DNA from: Alcanivorax quisquiliarum
Lineage (GTDB): Bacteria; Pseudomonadota; Gammaproteobacteria; Pseudomonadales; Alcanivoracaceae
Assembly (NCBI RefSeq): GCF_023051175.1
Contig: NZ_JALKII010000002.1
Span: 62,001-126,000 of the forward strand
Reading direction: 5' to 3'
Length of the DNA stretch: 64,000 nucleotides
Shown here: piece after piece, positions 15,701-23,113 of the stretch
Layout: each line of letters opens with the position of its first letter
Position numbering within the stretch: position 1 is the stretch's first letter
Notes under the pieces: model-generated
What the model was told of the DNA's origin: nothing
What the model saw: only the letters and a program-made list of their open reading frames with translations
Databases searched by the model: none
Program-made: the position numbers and the translations under genes

Positions 15701-18185
15701 TGATATCCCGCTCATGGCTCAACGCCGCCAGCTTGATCGTATATCGAAAGCGCTCCCCGGCACTCCAGGAAATGGCGGGCGTTGAAATAATTTCCGGTGG
15801 CAATAAAGCATGCAGGACCGGCAAGATGAAGGCTTGCTCGGCAACCGCGCCGCGCTCATCGGTCACCACCACGACAAAGCTTTGCTCCCCCAGCTGGTTC
15901 CATCCGGGCACCCAGGAAATACGCCCGGAATCAGGATTGATTTGCACACCATCGGGCGCCGCAGAAAGTGAAAAGCACAGGTCGTGATTATCCGCGTCGT
16001 TCGCATGAATCTGATATTCAAGCACCTCATCGAACCAGGCATCCCCCGGCGGGATGGAAATGATCTCCGGGGTGCTATTGTTTGTGGCAAGTTGCTCGGG
16101 TGTGAGGCCAAAACCCTGGCTTTGGGATGGCGGGGACGTTTGATGACAAGCGCCTGTCGTCCCGCCCTTGATCAGCACAGCCAGGGAATATGGTTCGACG
16201 GGCAGGTTCTGCTCAAAGAGTTGATAGATCGCGCTACCAGCAAGGCTTTGGGCGGGATCACCTTCATTCTCCGGCTCAAACCAGATGGCGCCCAACATCG
16301 TCGGCTGCTTGAAAAATGCAGCGAGCCTCACGGAAACACCGTGAGCAGCACTTTTCAATAGCAGGTCATTGCCTTCACGAAACAGTTGAGAGGTGATATC
16401 TGCATATTGAATGCCACCGGCAAAAAGGATATCGCTATAGCCGCCCGCCGCCACAAGCGTCTTTTTCCCATCTCCCGGCGTGATGACAAACGTTACCGCT
16501 TGCTCACCCTCCAGAGGCGGGTAGCTCGCAAGGCCGAGACCCTGATGGCTACCGATCAGCGTATCGTTACCGCTACCAGGAAAGACCATTCGATTACTCA
16601 TTCTCGGGATGAGGAGATCAGCACCGCTTGAGCCATGAATCGATTCGCTGTCGCCAGCGCCGAGCACCAAGGACGCCGAGCCTTGAGCCACTGTGGGTGG
16701 CGTGGCATTGAATACCTGGAAAATCTGATCTTTATGGATCGCCTGCCCGTTGGCGAAGCGGATTTCAGACAAGGTATCGGCGACAGCAAAGAAATCACGG
16801 ACTACCAGCCGCAAGTTCTTGTTGCTGATATTCAATATCAGATCATCACTACCTTGCTGGCTGGTGAAACTGCTGGATACATCTGCATAGGTGATACTTT
16901 GATCGAAAAGAATGTAGTTATAACCTTCCGATTCAACAATGGTGTTATGGCCACCGCCGGAAGCAAACTGGTAAACATTGTCACCCGGCCCGCCAACGAT
17001 GTAGTCATCGCCTGTGCCGCTTGAAACGACGTTATTGCCTTCACCAACATAGATAAAGTCGTTTCCGGGCGTTCCAACCAGATAGTCGGGATTGGCCGGA
17101 AGATCATCATTGGGATCATCGCCATCGCCGCCTCCGTCGCCCGGCTCGCCACCCCCATCTTCGTCACCGTCTCCATCGCCGCCGTCACCGTCATCATCTT
17201 CATCACCGGCTCCACTGCCCGCCTCCCAAACCGAGCCGTCGACATTGATGGTAAAACTACGAGGCACGGAAGGCGCCTGAACGCCGAACAATTGAAACAG
17301 GCTCTCGCCATCCAGCTGCCCGCCCGTGGTAAATTCTATTGCGGAAATAATATTGGATCTTGAGAAGAACTGGTGGATGCGCACGGTGTCATTATTGTTC
17401 TGGTTTCCAAGAATCAGATCATCGCCAGACTTTTGTAGCCGTGTCGCCACATCATTGAAGTGAATCCCACCACTGAAGCGGATAATGTGCATCCCTGATG
17501 AAGCAATAATGGTATTTGCGCCATCACCGGGAAAGAACTCGAAAATGGTTTGCTCTGCCCTGCCAATCAGCAAATCATCCCCGGCCCCGCCGCGAATAGT
17601 AGCGGGCACCGAATCAGGCAACAGGATTTCTGAGGCTCCCGAACCCTGCAACAGGCCGCCAGCGCCGACCTCTGTTTCCAGAACCCTTTGGTTGCCCGGC
17701 GTTGACGGTGCCGGCTTGCCAAAGGCAGCGAACAGCTGTCCTGCTGACAGTATCTCTCCATTCATGAACGTGAAAGAGGATACTGTTTCTTCGAATGCGA
17801 AGAAGTCTTTTACGGTTAGCGTCTGCTGCCCGCTACCTATTACCAACCTCAAATCATCGCCACTGATCCACAACCCGCTGGCGACGTCGGCAAAGGTTAT
17901 GCCAGCCTGGAACTCGACCACATTGCTGCCGGTGGTCTCTATCAGCGTAATCTGGCTGCTGCCGGGATGAACTTCGTAAACATTATCTCCGCCGCCGCCT
18001 ATTACAACGTCATCGCCCCCTGAAAGCTCGACGGTATAATTATCAGAGCCTAGTACGATGAGATCATCACCCGATGTATCAGAGATGAAATGATTGCCAG
18101 AATTAGCAGAGTTGGCGGCGTTTACACCGATAATGGCAAGTGAAAATCCACAAAGAACCAGCAATACGAAACGGCAAGCTTTCAC
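6723..18185 (-). CDS. Giant secreted RHS/YD-repeat polymorphic toxin with mosaic N-terminus
   Basis: The gene encodes 3820 residues from a GTG at 18185 preceded by AAGGGA. Residues 1-24 are a signal peptide. About 25-690 holds four related haemolysin-type calcium-binding units (GGDDVVIGGGGDN, GTPGNDFIYVGEGNN), split at about 322-365 by an Asp/Gly-rich linker. Ig/cadherin-like domains follow (about 700-910), then an Lcl/DUF1566-type region (915-1210), several PKD-like domains (1210-1640), a CAP/SCP domain (1645-1880), a Big2-like segment and a carboxypeptidase-regulatory-like segment. An Asp-rich repeat (DSDGDGQIDG) lies near 2255-2285 and a second DUF1566-type region at about 2575-2810. RHS/YD repeats run from about 2820 to 3680, ending in DPIGF and YGYVVNDPVNFLDPEG. 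The last 142 residues are a glycine-rich tip with NWGAVAGSVVGG. Family knowledge: the RHS shell encloses the tip, which is cleaved and acts on rival cells. There is no PAAR domain, so type VI delivery is unlikely. Confidence 0.9.
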   Translation of the reverse strand: MKACRFVLLVLCGFSLAIIGVNAANSANSGNHFISDTSGDDLIVLGSDNYTVELSGGDDVVIGGGGDNVYEVHPGSSQITLIETTGSNVVEFQAGITFADVASGLWISGDDLRLVIGSGQQTLTVKDFFAFEETVSSFTFMNGEILSAGQLFAAFGKPAPSTPGNQRVLETEVGAGGLLQGSGASEILLPDSVPATIRGGAGDDLLIGRAEQTIFEFFPGDGANTIIASSGMHIIRFSGGIHFNDVATRLQKSGDDLILGNQNNNDTVRIHQFFSRSNIISAIEFTTGGQLDGESLFQLFGVQAPSVPRSFTINVDGSVWEAGSGAGDEDDDGDGGDGDGDEDGGGEPGDGGGDGDDPNDDLPANPDYLVGTPGNDFIYVGEGNNVVSSGTGDDYIVGGPGDNVYQFASGGGHNTIVESEGYNYILFDQSITYADVSSSFTSQQGSDDLILNISNKNLRLVVRDFFAVADTLSEIRFANGQAIHKDQIFQVFNATPPTVAQGSASLVLGAGDSESIHGSSGADLLIPRMSNRMVFPGSGNDTLIGSHQGLGLASYPPLEGEQAVTFVITPGDGKKTLVAAGGYSDILFAGGIQYADITSQLFREGNDLLLKSAAHGVSVRLAAFFKQPTMLGAIWFEPENEGDPAQSLAGSAIYQLFEQNLPVEPYSLAVLIKGGTTGACHQTSPPSQSQGFGLTPEQLATNNSTPEIISIPPGDAWFDEVLEYQIHANDADNHDLCFSLSAAPDGVQINPDSGRISWVPGWNQLGEQSFVVVVTDERGAVAEQAFILPVLHALLPPEIISTPAISWSAGERFRYTIKLAALSHERDITFNLLAGPAGMQLQDRILSWTPGDGDIGDHAVRLQATDIYGLEYIQEFTLSIAPMVTVDMLAEGLSRVPKTGALSSRFSHDDAATRVGTARVYERDPTNEIVFDKVNGLIWQDSSAVLAPKVFYADAEAYCDTLVHGGITNWRLPNRLELIFLLEHFRDNPDSSERLISSAFEHVGTSSYGADYHAKNNYTRNGGSYLNTLVDFITARVLPTDYDKEGHVRCVSGEQRFVSEFHKPEAAPYVVDRTNRLMWQDNEDVLMQTGNFDQAMNYCDDLQLAGHDDWRLPNFNESHLLQREIEYHVNSRGSSLYFKNIPETPYWQSSTVTSDNTATLYDGTLERRYRFRYQYYTEYWWLENLNFHAIAVDEELPVRCVRSYGEPVPVATVSPLVVAVNELVSLDATDSHHLEADIISYQWRELTEDRVLADSMTAEVSFSTPGVYQIQLAVTDERGLSKTLREPLELTVYGPPLVIIQGPNAVWQGEPVTFDASQSHDAFHDIESFEWTLLNTNEPVGSGAVLALNELDIGVWEFQLEVTNTGGLTTSKIMTVSVAARPDLLVEGHEHNSLGDTVTLNASAPTYAGDIVHYEWRDAHSDTVLGTGSLLELSDLAAGTHGVILLVTDQAGRVHQENISVSVQYPLPVIVLPEEIVAPEGQTVTLDASQSHISHGAIAYFRWFEGDGDVSVGQGPQLQLDSLPLGDRDYWLEAESSEGQVARQAVRVRVGHAPQAVLPEQYFGYVNTLIELDGSASVVAEGGLSFQWRLDGNWLADTAVAQIDGLDPGEYLIELEVSTDLGISDVASLVLMIEPARALTVCPALPVEDDRDYSARYPDDNLEWRGNEAETVEDIERAFNYARSLDPSVSRYLLMPDQASWDAMSVQQKSLYLINAERSARGIKPYAGFDVDIVDAAQTYADYIRTHNMVISHYADGRSPLQRMDAYPDIETHRDLSSFRPESVAGAVATTLPTEDEALVRSIFAWLYQDKDWFSDFEDMEGEPWGHRNHLLQTGLDENHDSPYTEGLLGFGISRGHYAPGQPQNSRYGYVTVLKTLDQGASWDSSRVQTVDISEAQGCNTDHLIELDAALIEQQGLEQITIEPATLLMTPGSLQTLTLTGVYETGQRVDFTSYAQFIPDQRSVVKVEQGEITAIRPGQARVAARLGSLRSNSVHVHVQQPTDTSNLIGTPAQALLQHVPDNATVQSYDPQLMARFTGRAESRQGTPLADVQVSFLNRPDLGSTRTDSTGHFIIAGPAGHQTLVYEKPGHLVVQRNTIAPSNGWGNLATVTLLPRDTARSHIDLTGGQLQVHQSSLITDEFGSRRATVIFNNISKATVVSVDGAQRELEGFWFSATEFETPDSMPGFLPPETAFTFANDLHVEGVHYSDTVLFDGQVVMFIDNFLGFAVGEIIPIGYFDRLVDQWIPSPNGVVVQLIDSDGDGQIDGLDYTGDGLADDLNGNGDTGDEIIGLLAAGYQPGDTLWWGNFDHMTPYDYNLSPSDAEEPVDTETDVDEQQETEEDCVSTGSHCVLHQQSLHETIPVAGTSQALHYHSQRTAGYHHRILVRASGEQIPASLQGIIVRLEIGGHVFEQVLPAIENQEAEFIWDGRNLDGTRTPGLVSGRVSVGYQYQGVFMSTGNAAEEQRALDDFPNAWAQQGERPTLVPGRELVTGWHRSGISVRNSYPSQLAEGWSLSEVHEFDPAGRLYLGSGGVQKVPAQSLILKTGQTYSQINGDDGYYQTGGSVIAYALTEQGTLMDKVTGLEWEYRDRPREFREVSEARSYCAQAVDLPGSGWRLPTSKEAGYTLSKADTNIGPMIYHPTRGRQLWRQRSVNTHNLNLPVLCVRGELLDERNVEALVRDADQGVVIDQDNALMWQDAPVNATLKLNWQDSIAHCESSTYAGYDNWRLPNINELLYALPNEVFQHQTRVTFPPGELWNPTASFRKVYWSSTTNHQDDAQAWGVESESYNSPRFSKNDSYHVRCVREAAEAFRMPFVFDNEGRHLATVDGDSGVTLNTFEYDEAGYLVAIIDRFGRATSIERNASGKPARIIAADGQITTLTLDGDNQLLEVGYEDGGHFLFDYAPAVNGAVSSLLVEKTDPNGHSHERDYDLHGRLLETRNPEQGRWSFYNEHLGVNEDHYGYLTAEHRHYKVERTRLENGDSQWLTRYPDGVEALRTLSPDGLQERLEEQGVITQINHALDKKTLRPRPASILQTLPGGLETSITIEREYAENGADTARYTELTTLNGKVSTLERDTRTGLTRHTTPEGRKLTIQADPLTLLPQQITLDGLLPMFFSYDNAGRLQNLSQGSGTQQRDTALSYDARGNLTSLTDAMGRTTTFGHDLRGRVTTQTFPDGRAVQYSYDANGNLTSLTPPGRSAHLFSYDGIDQVSTYTPPKVPEGHTVTLYHYNRDRDLVRIERPDDREVLFNYNTGGQLVGATLARGTISYQHNPLTGNLTQIITPEGNSLAFQWDGALLTTQSWSGEISGSVSQSPDNNLWISQRCVNSTSCTDFSYDNDGLLTGAGSLSLVRNADHGLVTSATLGILEHSYGYNAFGERISTTISRDGNSFGTLSYSRDKGGRLTARTESLNGSSFTDSYQYDIAGRLTQVTRDGVTTSWQYDDNGNRTHENGQLIASYDAQDRLVSYQGATYQYTANGELASKTESGATTHYTYDELGNLLEVELPGDITIAYVIDGQNRRIGKKVNGSLTHGFLYQDQLNPIAELDGNGNVISHFIYADQPNVPAYMIKDGNTYQIISDHLGSPRLVLDVATGQVAQRLEYDVWGNITQDTNPGFQPFGFAGGIYDQHTQLTRFGARDYDAHSGRWTAKDPIGFAGGDSNMYGYVVNDPVNFLDPEGEAVMIFAGAVIGAAGGLIGTLISNPNASGKEIAASMFAGALTGGFAGAGILGSVLSGAIAGGAGDLIGQVMSLRQEPCESIMDRINWGAVAGSVVGGALSGRIHSAVPNGILGQTVAAPRDFIVTASGAFVGGSIGAK

Positions 18186-18772
18186 GAATGCATCCCTTCA
18201 TTCAGTATAAGTCAGCCTCTCCGGGCGACCCTTGATATTATATTGTGATGGCAGTTGATCCGCCCCCGCTGCCTGTTCTAGCACTAGCGTCACACTTGAA
18301 ACAACCCCCAACATCTCGCAATGAGAACAATGCCCACCACATCCGTTAACTGATAGAAAGTTTCACTTATTCTGATATCAAATCAGAACCGTTTTTTTGG
18401 CTCCTAACAGCATTGAGTGAAAGCGTTTTAATAGCGCCGATCAAATCCACTGATGATTTTGAAATGATGCTAGCGACGCCGCGCTTGCGCTGCGGTTACT
18501 CGGCTTGTTGTTATCGCCACATCTTCATCAGAAGCGGCTCTGCTACAGTCTTTCCCGAGCTTTCCCGAGCAGCACTTTAATGCAGCAAGGCTTTTGTTGA
18601 TAGTAAAGAAAACCATGCTGAGCCTGCCGGCGCAAAAAATATCGCGATGAACTCAACTCTGACAGGCAGGGTGCAGATCGCAGAACAACATCTTCTCAGG
18701 CCGCAGCCACCAGGAAGTCCAGTTCCACGATGGGTTTCAGTTATAGAAGCACAACCTGGTTACGAGGGAGCT
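18186..18772. other. Intergenic region upstream of the RHS gene
   Basis: These 587 bp lie between the RHS start and the end of the HxlR-type gene. They should hold the RHS promoter; TATACT on the minus strand at 18209-18204 is a possible -10 box but I see no convincing -35. A short direct repeat (ctttcccgag twice) lies around 18550-18575. No coding frame is supported. Confidence 0.45.
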
Positions 18773-19429
18773 TCAGGCGCGCGGCACCAGGTTGAACAAA
18801 TCCACAAACCGCTGCGCAGCAGCAATGTCGCCTTGCACTTCTACTACGCCCTCACCGGCCAGCTGCACCAGGGGCTGGCTGCCATACAGGGCAGATGCCA
18901 TGGCATTGCCATCCGCCTTGAGCACGAAGGGCGCTTCGGGGCGTTCGACGGCCAGCGTCTCCAGGCGCCCGCCCACCACACGCGCTTCAAAGGATTCTTT
19001 CGTGAAATCAAAGCCGCCCACCAGCGTATCCGCGCCGGCCGGGCTGCGTTGCAAGTTCACGCCCATCGAAATCATCAGGGCGGAAGGGCTGATGAAGCGT
19101 GTGGCATCGTGCCCTGGCAGAGTCAGCGCCCATCGGCACAGCGCTTCCAGCACCGGCAACACGCCTCGCCCGGCTTCTGTCAGTGCATAGATGCCGAGGC
19201 GCTCGTCGTGCGCTATCACCCCGGCTTGCTGCAACTGCCCAAGCCGGGCCGTCAGCACGCTGGCGGTAATGCCCGGTACGCCGGCGCGGATCATCTGAAA
19301 GCGCTTGGGCGCGAACATCAGCTCACGCACTACAAGTAAGGCCCAGCGATCACCGACCTGATTAAGCGCGTGGGCGGCCAGGCAGCCTTCATCGTAACGA
19401 GGGCGCGGTGCGCCTGCATGATTAGTCAT
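18773..19429 (-). CDS. HxlR-family transcriptional regulator
   Basis: This protein has 218 residues. The N-terminal 100 form an HxlR-type winged helix: CLAAHALNQVGDRWALLVVRE, then ITASVLTARLGQLQQAGVI and YALTEAGRGV. HxlR proteins usually sense reactive carbonyls or electrophiles. The C-terminal half looks like the SCP2/alkylsulfatase-C-like ligand-binding domain found in longer family members (LETLAVERPEAPFVLKADG, then a V-EV-GD motif). It is divergent from the DUF1428 gene starting 84 bases away, the usual arrangement for a regulator and its target. There is no good ribosome binding site before the ATG. Confidence 0.85.
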   Translation of the reverse strand: MTNHAGAPRPRYDEGCLAAHALNQVGDRWALLVVRELMFAPKRFQMIRAGVPGITASVLTARLGQLQQAGVIAHDERLGIYALTEAGRGVLPVLEALCRWALTLPGHDATRFISPSALMISMGVNLQRSPAGADTLVGGFDFTKESFEARVVGGRLETLAVERPEAPFVLKADGNAMASALYGSQPLVQLAGEGVVEVQGDIAAAQRFVDLFNLVPRA

Positions 19430-19513
19430 TTTTAAATACTACCAGTTGCTTTTTGCTACTTCCAGCGTGATGCTTTCCTTTCAGATGAAACCACCCGGAA
19501 AGGAGCTCCCACC

Positions 19514-20242
19514 ATGACGTACTACACCAGTTCCTTGCTAGCCGTGCCCACGGCCAACAAGCAGCAATACCTCAGCCACGCCAGCGCCGCCTGGGCGGTG
19601 TTCCAGCGCTATGGTGCCCTGCGCATGGTAGAAGGCTGGGGCGTTGATATCTCTCGGGGCAAGGTCACGGATCTCTACCAGGCAGTGCAGGCGCAGGACG
19701 GCGAAACTGTCGTCTTTTCCTGGATCGAGTGGCAAGACAGGCCCGCTGCCGACGCAGCGTGGCAAAAAATGCAGGCAGACGCGGCCATGAACAGCTTGCC
19801 AGCCATGCCGTTTGATGGCAGCCGCATGATCTATGGTGGGTTCGAACCCGTTTTTACGGCCGGCACCGATCACCCGGCGGGCTATATCCAGGGATTCGTT
19901 CTGGCGGTGCCGGCGCAGAATCGGGCTGCGTATATCGATATCGCCCGGCAAGCATGGGAGGGCGCGTTCAAGCCCCGTGGCTGCCTCGGCACGGTGGAGG
20001 CGTGGGGCGTCGATGTGCCGCATGGTGCGCAGACAGATTTTTATCGCGCCAGCAAGGCCGAAGCCAGCGAGATTCCGGTGTTCAGCTGGACGCTCTGGCC
20101 CGACAAAGCCACCTGCGATGCTGCCGCACAAGCGATGGAGGCCGAGATGGCGGGCCAGTCTTTCCCGGAAATGCCGTTTGATGGCATGCGCATGATGTGG
20201 GGAGGCTTCGAGCCGATTTTCGATTCGGCCTTTCGAGCCTAG
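19514..20242 (+). CDS. Tandem double-domain DUF1428 protein
   Basis: These 242 residues are made of two homologous DUF1428 (YbaA-like) domains. Residues 1-115 start MTYYTSSLLAVPTANKQQYL and end PFDGSRMIYGGFEPVF. Residues 122-238 start YIQGFVLAVPAQNRAAYI and end PFDGMRMMWGGFEPIF. Most DUF1428 proteins are single domains of about 115 residues with a ferredoxin-like alpha/beta-barrel fold and no established reaction. Here two copies are fused. A strong AAGGAG precedes the ATG. The divergent HxlR gene probably controls it, suggesting a response to a small reactive molecule. Confidence 0.88.
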   Translation: MTYYTSSLLAVPTANKQQYLSHASAAWAVFQRYGALRMVEGWGVDISRGKVTDLYQAVQAQDGETVVFSWIEWQDRPAADAAWQKMQADAAMNSLPAMPFDGSRMIYGGFEPVFTAGTDHPAGYIQGFVLAVPAQNRAAYIDIARQAWEGAFKPRGCLGTVEAWGVDVPHGAQTDFYRASKAEASEIPVFSWTLWPDKATCDAAAQAMEAEMAGQSFPEMPFDGMRMMWGGFEPIFDSAFRA

Positions 20243-20845
20243 CAGCCGTCGAGCAGTCGGACCACGCCCTTCCTGGGGCCCTGCTGCCCGGAGCAGGCGC
20301 CAGGGGCGTTTCGTGGGTCTTGCACAAGTCCCGATCTGCCAATGGCCCACCGAAAAACGTCCGCCTACGACGCGCTAGCGATATACGAGCGCTGCTGATG
20401 ACAAATCTGGCGATGTCATTCGGGGCAGGGCCGGAGCTGGCGCCGGAGTGAGTGTGCGACACCCTCGTGGGCGCGGCCGGGGAGAATCGCCTGCGCGGTG
20501 CTGGTTTCCAGTCTCGATGATCGCCGTCATCTGGTCAGGCCCCGCCGACAGGGCGGCCGCTCTCTCGGCCCGGCCGCCCTGTCGGCTCTCCCTGTTCCGG
20601 CATCGCAAGTTCTTCCCCGGTTTCGGCAGCTGTGTTAGTGTCCAGCGGTCTTATCTTTCAGGCCACAATGCCATGCCCGAAGACGGCGACTGTAACAGTA
20701 TAGGCAGCGCAGACGAGCCGCCCCCTACGGTAACGCGACGCCTGCGCGCCATCCACGCTTTCCCCCTTTTCCCGTTACCCCGCATACGGCCCGCCGCAAC
20801 GGCGCCGCTGGCCGTGCACGCGCCGGGCAAACCAGGTTACTGATC
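20243..20845. other. Intergenic region, GC-rich, no supported gene
   Basis: Frames exist here but have no ribosome binding site and an Arg/Pro-rich composition typical of non-coding high-GC DNA. The notable element is the long hairpin at 20544-20586. The promoter of the TerC-type gene should lie at the right end. Confidence 0.5.
20544..20586. repeat. Perfect 16-bp inverted repeat (hairpin)
   Basis: GCCGACAGGGCGGCCG (20544-20559) is the exact reverse complement of 20571-20586, with an 11-nt loop. No T run follows on either strand, so it is not a classical intrinsic terminator. It could be a terminator-like structure behind the DUF1428 gene or a REP-type element. Confidence 0.75.
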
Positions 20846-22417
20846 ATGGAATTTATCGCAGACCCGAATATCTGGATCGGCTTGCTGACGCTGGTGGCAC
20901 TGGAAATCGTGCTTGGCATCGACAACCTGGTGTTTATTGCGATCCTGGCCGACAAGCTGCCGCCCCATCAGCGCAACAAGGCTCGCGTCGTCGGGCTTTC
21001 GCTGGCGCTGCTGATGCGCATCGCCTTGCTGTTTTCGATCTCCTGGATCGTGACACTGACACGCCCGCTGTTCAGCATCGCTGATTTCTCTTTCTCGGGC
21101 CGCGACATTCTGCTGATCCTTGGCGGGGTGTTCTTGCTCGCCAAGGGCACCATGGAGCTGCATGAGCGCCTGGAGGGCGCGCAGAAGCCGAAACAGGGGA
21201 AAGTGGTTCATGCCGTGTTCTGGCAGGTGATCGTGCAGATCATGGTGCTGGATGCGGTGTTTTCGCTGGACAGCGTGATTACAGCCGTCGGCATGGTGGA
21301 TCAGTTGTGGGTCATGGTCACGGCGGTTTGTGTGGCAATGGCGGTCATGATGCTGGCCTCGGGCCCGCTGATGGCCTTTGTGTCGCGCCACCCCACGGTC
21401 GTGATTCTGTGCCTGGGCTTTTTGCTGATGATCGGCTTCTCGCTGGTGGTGGAGGGCTTCGGCTTCCACATTCCCAAAGGCTATCTGTATGCCGCCATCG
21501 GCTTCTCGGTATTGGTCGAGGCCGCCAACCAGCTCGGGCGGCGTAACCGGGAACGCCAGATTACCATGGGCAACATGCGTGAGCGCACTGCCGAAGCGGT
21601 GCTGCGCATGCTTGGTGGCCGCGCCGATGAAGAAGCGCCCTTGGGCGAAACCGTGGATGTGATCGCAGTGCAGGCAGCACAGGGCACGCTGTTCAGCGCC
21701 GAGGAAAAAGAAATGATCCGCGGGGTGCTGGATCTCGGCGCACGCCCGGTGCGTTCCATCATGTCGCCGCGCAATGAGCTGGAATGGCTGAATCTAGACG
21801 ATGAGGCGGAAACACTTTACGCGGCGATCCGCAAGATCACCCATACCCGTGTCATTCTCGCTCGCGAACAGGTCGATAATTTTGTCGGGGTTGCCATTAC
21901 CAAGGAGCTGCTGCACCAGCTGATCGATACCGGCGGCATCAATTGGGCGCGGGCCACACGCCAGCCGGTGGTAGTGCACGAAACCACCGACGTGCTGCGG
22001 GTCATGGAACAATTACGCCGCTCTCCCGTGCAAATGGCGATGATCGTGGATGAATACGGCGCGCTGGAAGGCATCGCAACGCCGACCGATATTCTGGAGG
22101 CAATAGCAGGCGAATTTCCCGACATGAACGAAGAAGCCGGCATGGTGCAAAAGCAGGAAGACGGCAGCTGGCTGGTGGACGGTTTTGTCGACGTGCGCCA
22201 GCTCAGCGGCACCCTGGAGCACAATCTGGTGGACGAGGCGAATCGCTATGCCACGCTCGGCGGCTATATTCTGGCGCAACTGGGCCACCTGCCCCGGCCC
22301 GGCGAGGTGCTGGAAGCGCAAGGGCTCCGGTTTGAAGTGATCTCGCTGGACAAGCGCAGTATCGGCAAGGTGCGCATCACTGACCTCGCCGCGCCGCAGG
22401 GCTCCACCACATCCTGA
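20846..22417 (+). CDS. TerC-family membrane protein with CBS pair and CorC/HlyC domain (YoaE/YegH type)
   Basis: The protein has 523 residues. The first 230 form a TerC-like membrane domain with about seven helices and the family's acidic intramembrane motifs ([12 protein letters not shown] and [12 protein letters not shown]). A CBS pair follows (about 290-410: [38 protein letters not shown]). The end is a CorC/HlyC transporter-associated domain ([28 protein letters not shown]). E. coli YoaE and YegH share this layout and length. The family is linked to metal-ion export, with manganese suggested for TerC relatives; the substrate here is unknown. It is a single-gene unit upstream of mscL. Confidence 0.9.
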   Translation: MEFIADPNIWIGLLTLVALEIVLGIDNLVFIAILADKLPPHQRNKARVVGLSLALLMRIALLFSISWIVTLTRPLFSIADFSFSGRDILLILGGVFLLAKGTMELHERLEGAQKPKQGKVVHAVFWQVIVQIMVLDAVFSLDSVITAVGMVDQLWVMVTAVCVAMAVMMLASGPLMAFVSRHPTVVILCLGFLLMIGFSLVVEGFGFHIPKGYLYAAIGFSVLVEAANQLGRRNRERQITMGNMRERTAEAVLRMLGGRADEEAPLGETVDVIAVQAAQGTLFSAEEKEMIRGVLDLGARPVRSIMSPRNELEWLNLDDEAETLYAAIRKITHTRVILAREQVDNFVGVAITKELLHQLIDTGGINWARATRQPVVVHETTDVLRVMEQLRRSPVQMAMIVDEYGALEGIATPTDILEAIAGEFPDMNEEAGMVQKQEDGSWLVDGFVDVRQLSGTLEHNLVDEANRYATLGGYILAQLGHLPRPGEVLEAQGLRFEVISLDKRSIGKVRITDLAAPQGSTTS

Positions 22418-22631
22418 GCCATCTTTATTCTCGTGGGCGGTGGGCGCGGGCTTTTTTCGTGCCCACGGTGCGCACGGGAAGGCACAGAAGTTTTTTCATT
22501 CTGGCAACGCCAACAACAAAAGTACACTCGCGAGCCTGCACGCTCCCCGCTATGATTCTCCATGCATAACCCCGCCCGGCGATCTCGGGTAAAACAGCAC
22601 AGCACTCGAACAGATACACCAAGGAGCTCAC

Positions 22632-23066
22632 ATGGGCATGATGAAAGAATTCAGGGAATTTGCTGTCAAAGGTAACGTCGTGGATATGGCCGTCGGTATC
22701 ATCATCGGCGGCGCTTTTGGCACTATCGTGTCGAGCCTGGTGGCGGATATCATCATGCCTCCGATCGGCCTGCTGCTTGGCGGCGTGGATTTTACTGATC
22801 TGTTTATCGTGCTCAGCGGCGAAGGTGAATTCACTACGCTGGCGGAAGCACAAGCAGCCGGCGCAGTGAGCATCAATTACGGTATCTTTATCAATCAGCT
22901 GGTGAGTTTTTTGATCGTAGCTTTCGCCGTTTTCCTGCTGGTAAGAACGATCAACCGATTGAAGCGTCAGCAAGCAGTTGAAGAAGCAGCGCCTGAAGCC
23001 CCGGCGCCTACCCCTGAAGAGGTGGTGCTATTGCGCGAGATTCGCGACAGCCTCCGCAAATCCTGA
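22632..23066 (+). CDS. mscL: Large-conductance mechanosensitive channel MscL
   Basis: This 144-residue protein matches the usual MscL length. It has the N-terminal amphipathic helix ([20 protein letters not shown]), TM1 ([20 protein letters not shown]), a periplasmic loop, TM2 ([18 protein letters not shown]) and a charged C-terminal helical bundle ([13 protein letters not shown]). It forms a homopentameric inner-membrane safety valve that opens under membrane tension during hypo-osmotic shock. AAGGAG lies just before the ATG. A perfect 12-bp hairpin at 23075-23102 separates it from the convergent tpx. Confidence 0.97.
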   Translation: MGMMKEFREFAVKGNVVDMAVGIIIGGAFGTIVSSLVADIIMPPIGLLLGGVDFTDLFIVLSGEGEFTTLAEAQAAGAVSINYGIFINQLVSFLIVAFAVFLLVRTINRLKRQQAVEEAAPEAPAPTPEEVVLLREIRDSLRKS

Positions 23067-23074
23067 CCCGATCC

Positions 23075-23102
23075 GCAGCACCCGTGCCATCACGGGTGCT
23101 GC
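23075..23102. terminator. Hairpin between convergent mscL and tpx
   Basis: GCAGCACCCGTG (23075-23086) and its exact reverse complement (23091-23102) enclose a CCAT loop. It sits between two convergent genes, so it could end both transcripts. No clear T tract follows, so factor-independent activity is uncertain. Confidence 0.65.
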
Positions 23103-23113
23103 CGCCCTCTGCA

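Noticed and set aside
6930-17970. Many plus-strand open frames opposite the RHS gene
   Set aside because: They are antisense shadows of a highly repetitive, biased coding sequence with no ribosome binding sites.
18647-19339. 230-codon plus-strand frame opposite the HxlR gene
   Set aside because: The minus-strand frame encodes a clear HxlR protein; the plus frame has no family features.
20448-20843. 131-codon frame upstream of the TerC-type gene
   Set aside because: Arg/Pro-rich random-looking composition, no ribosome binding site, and it contains the long hairpin.
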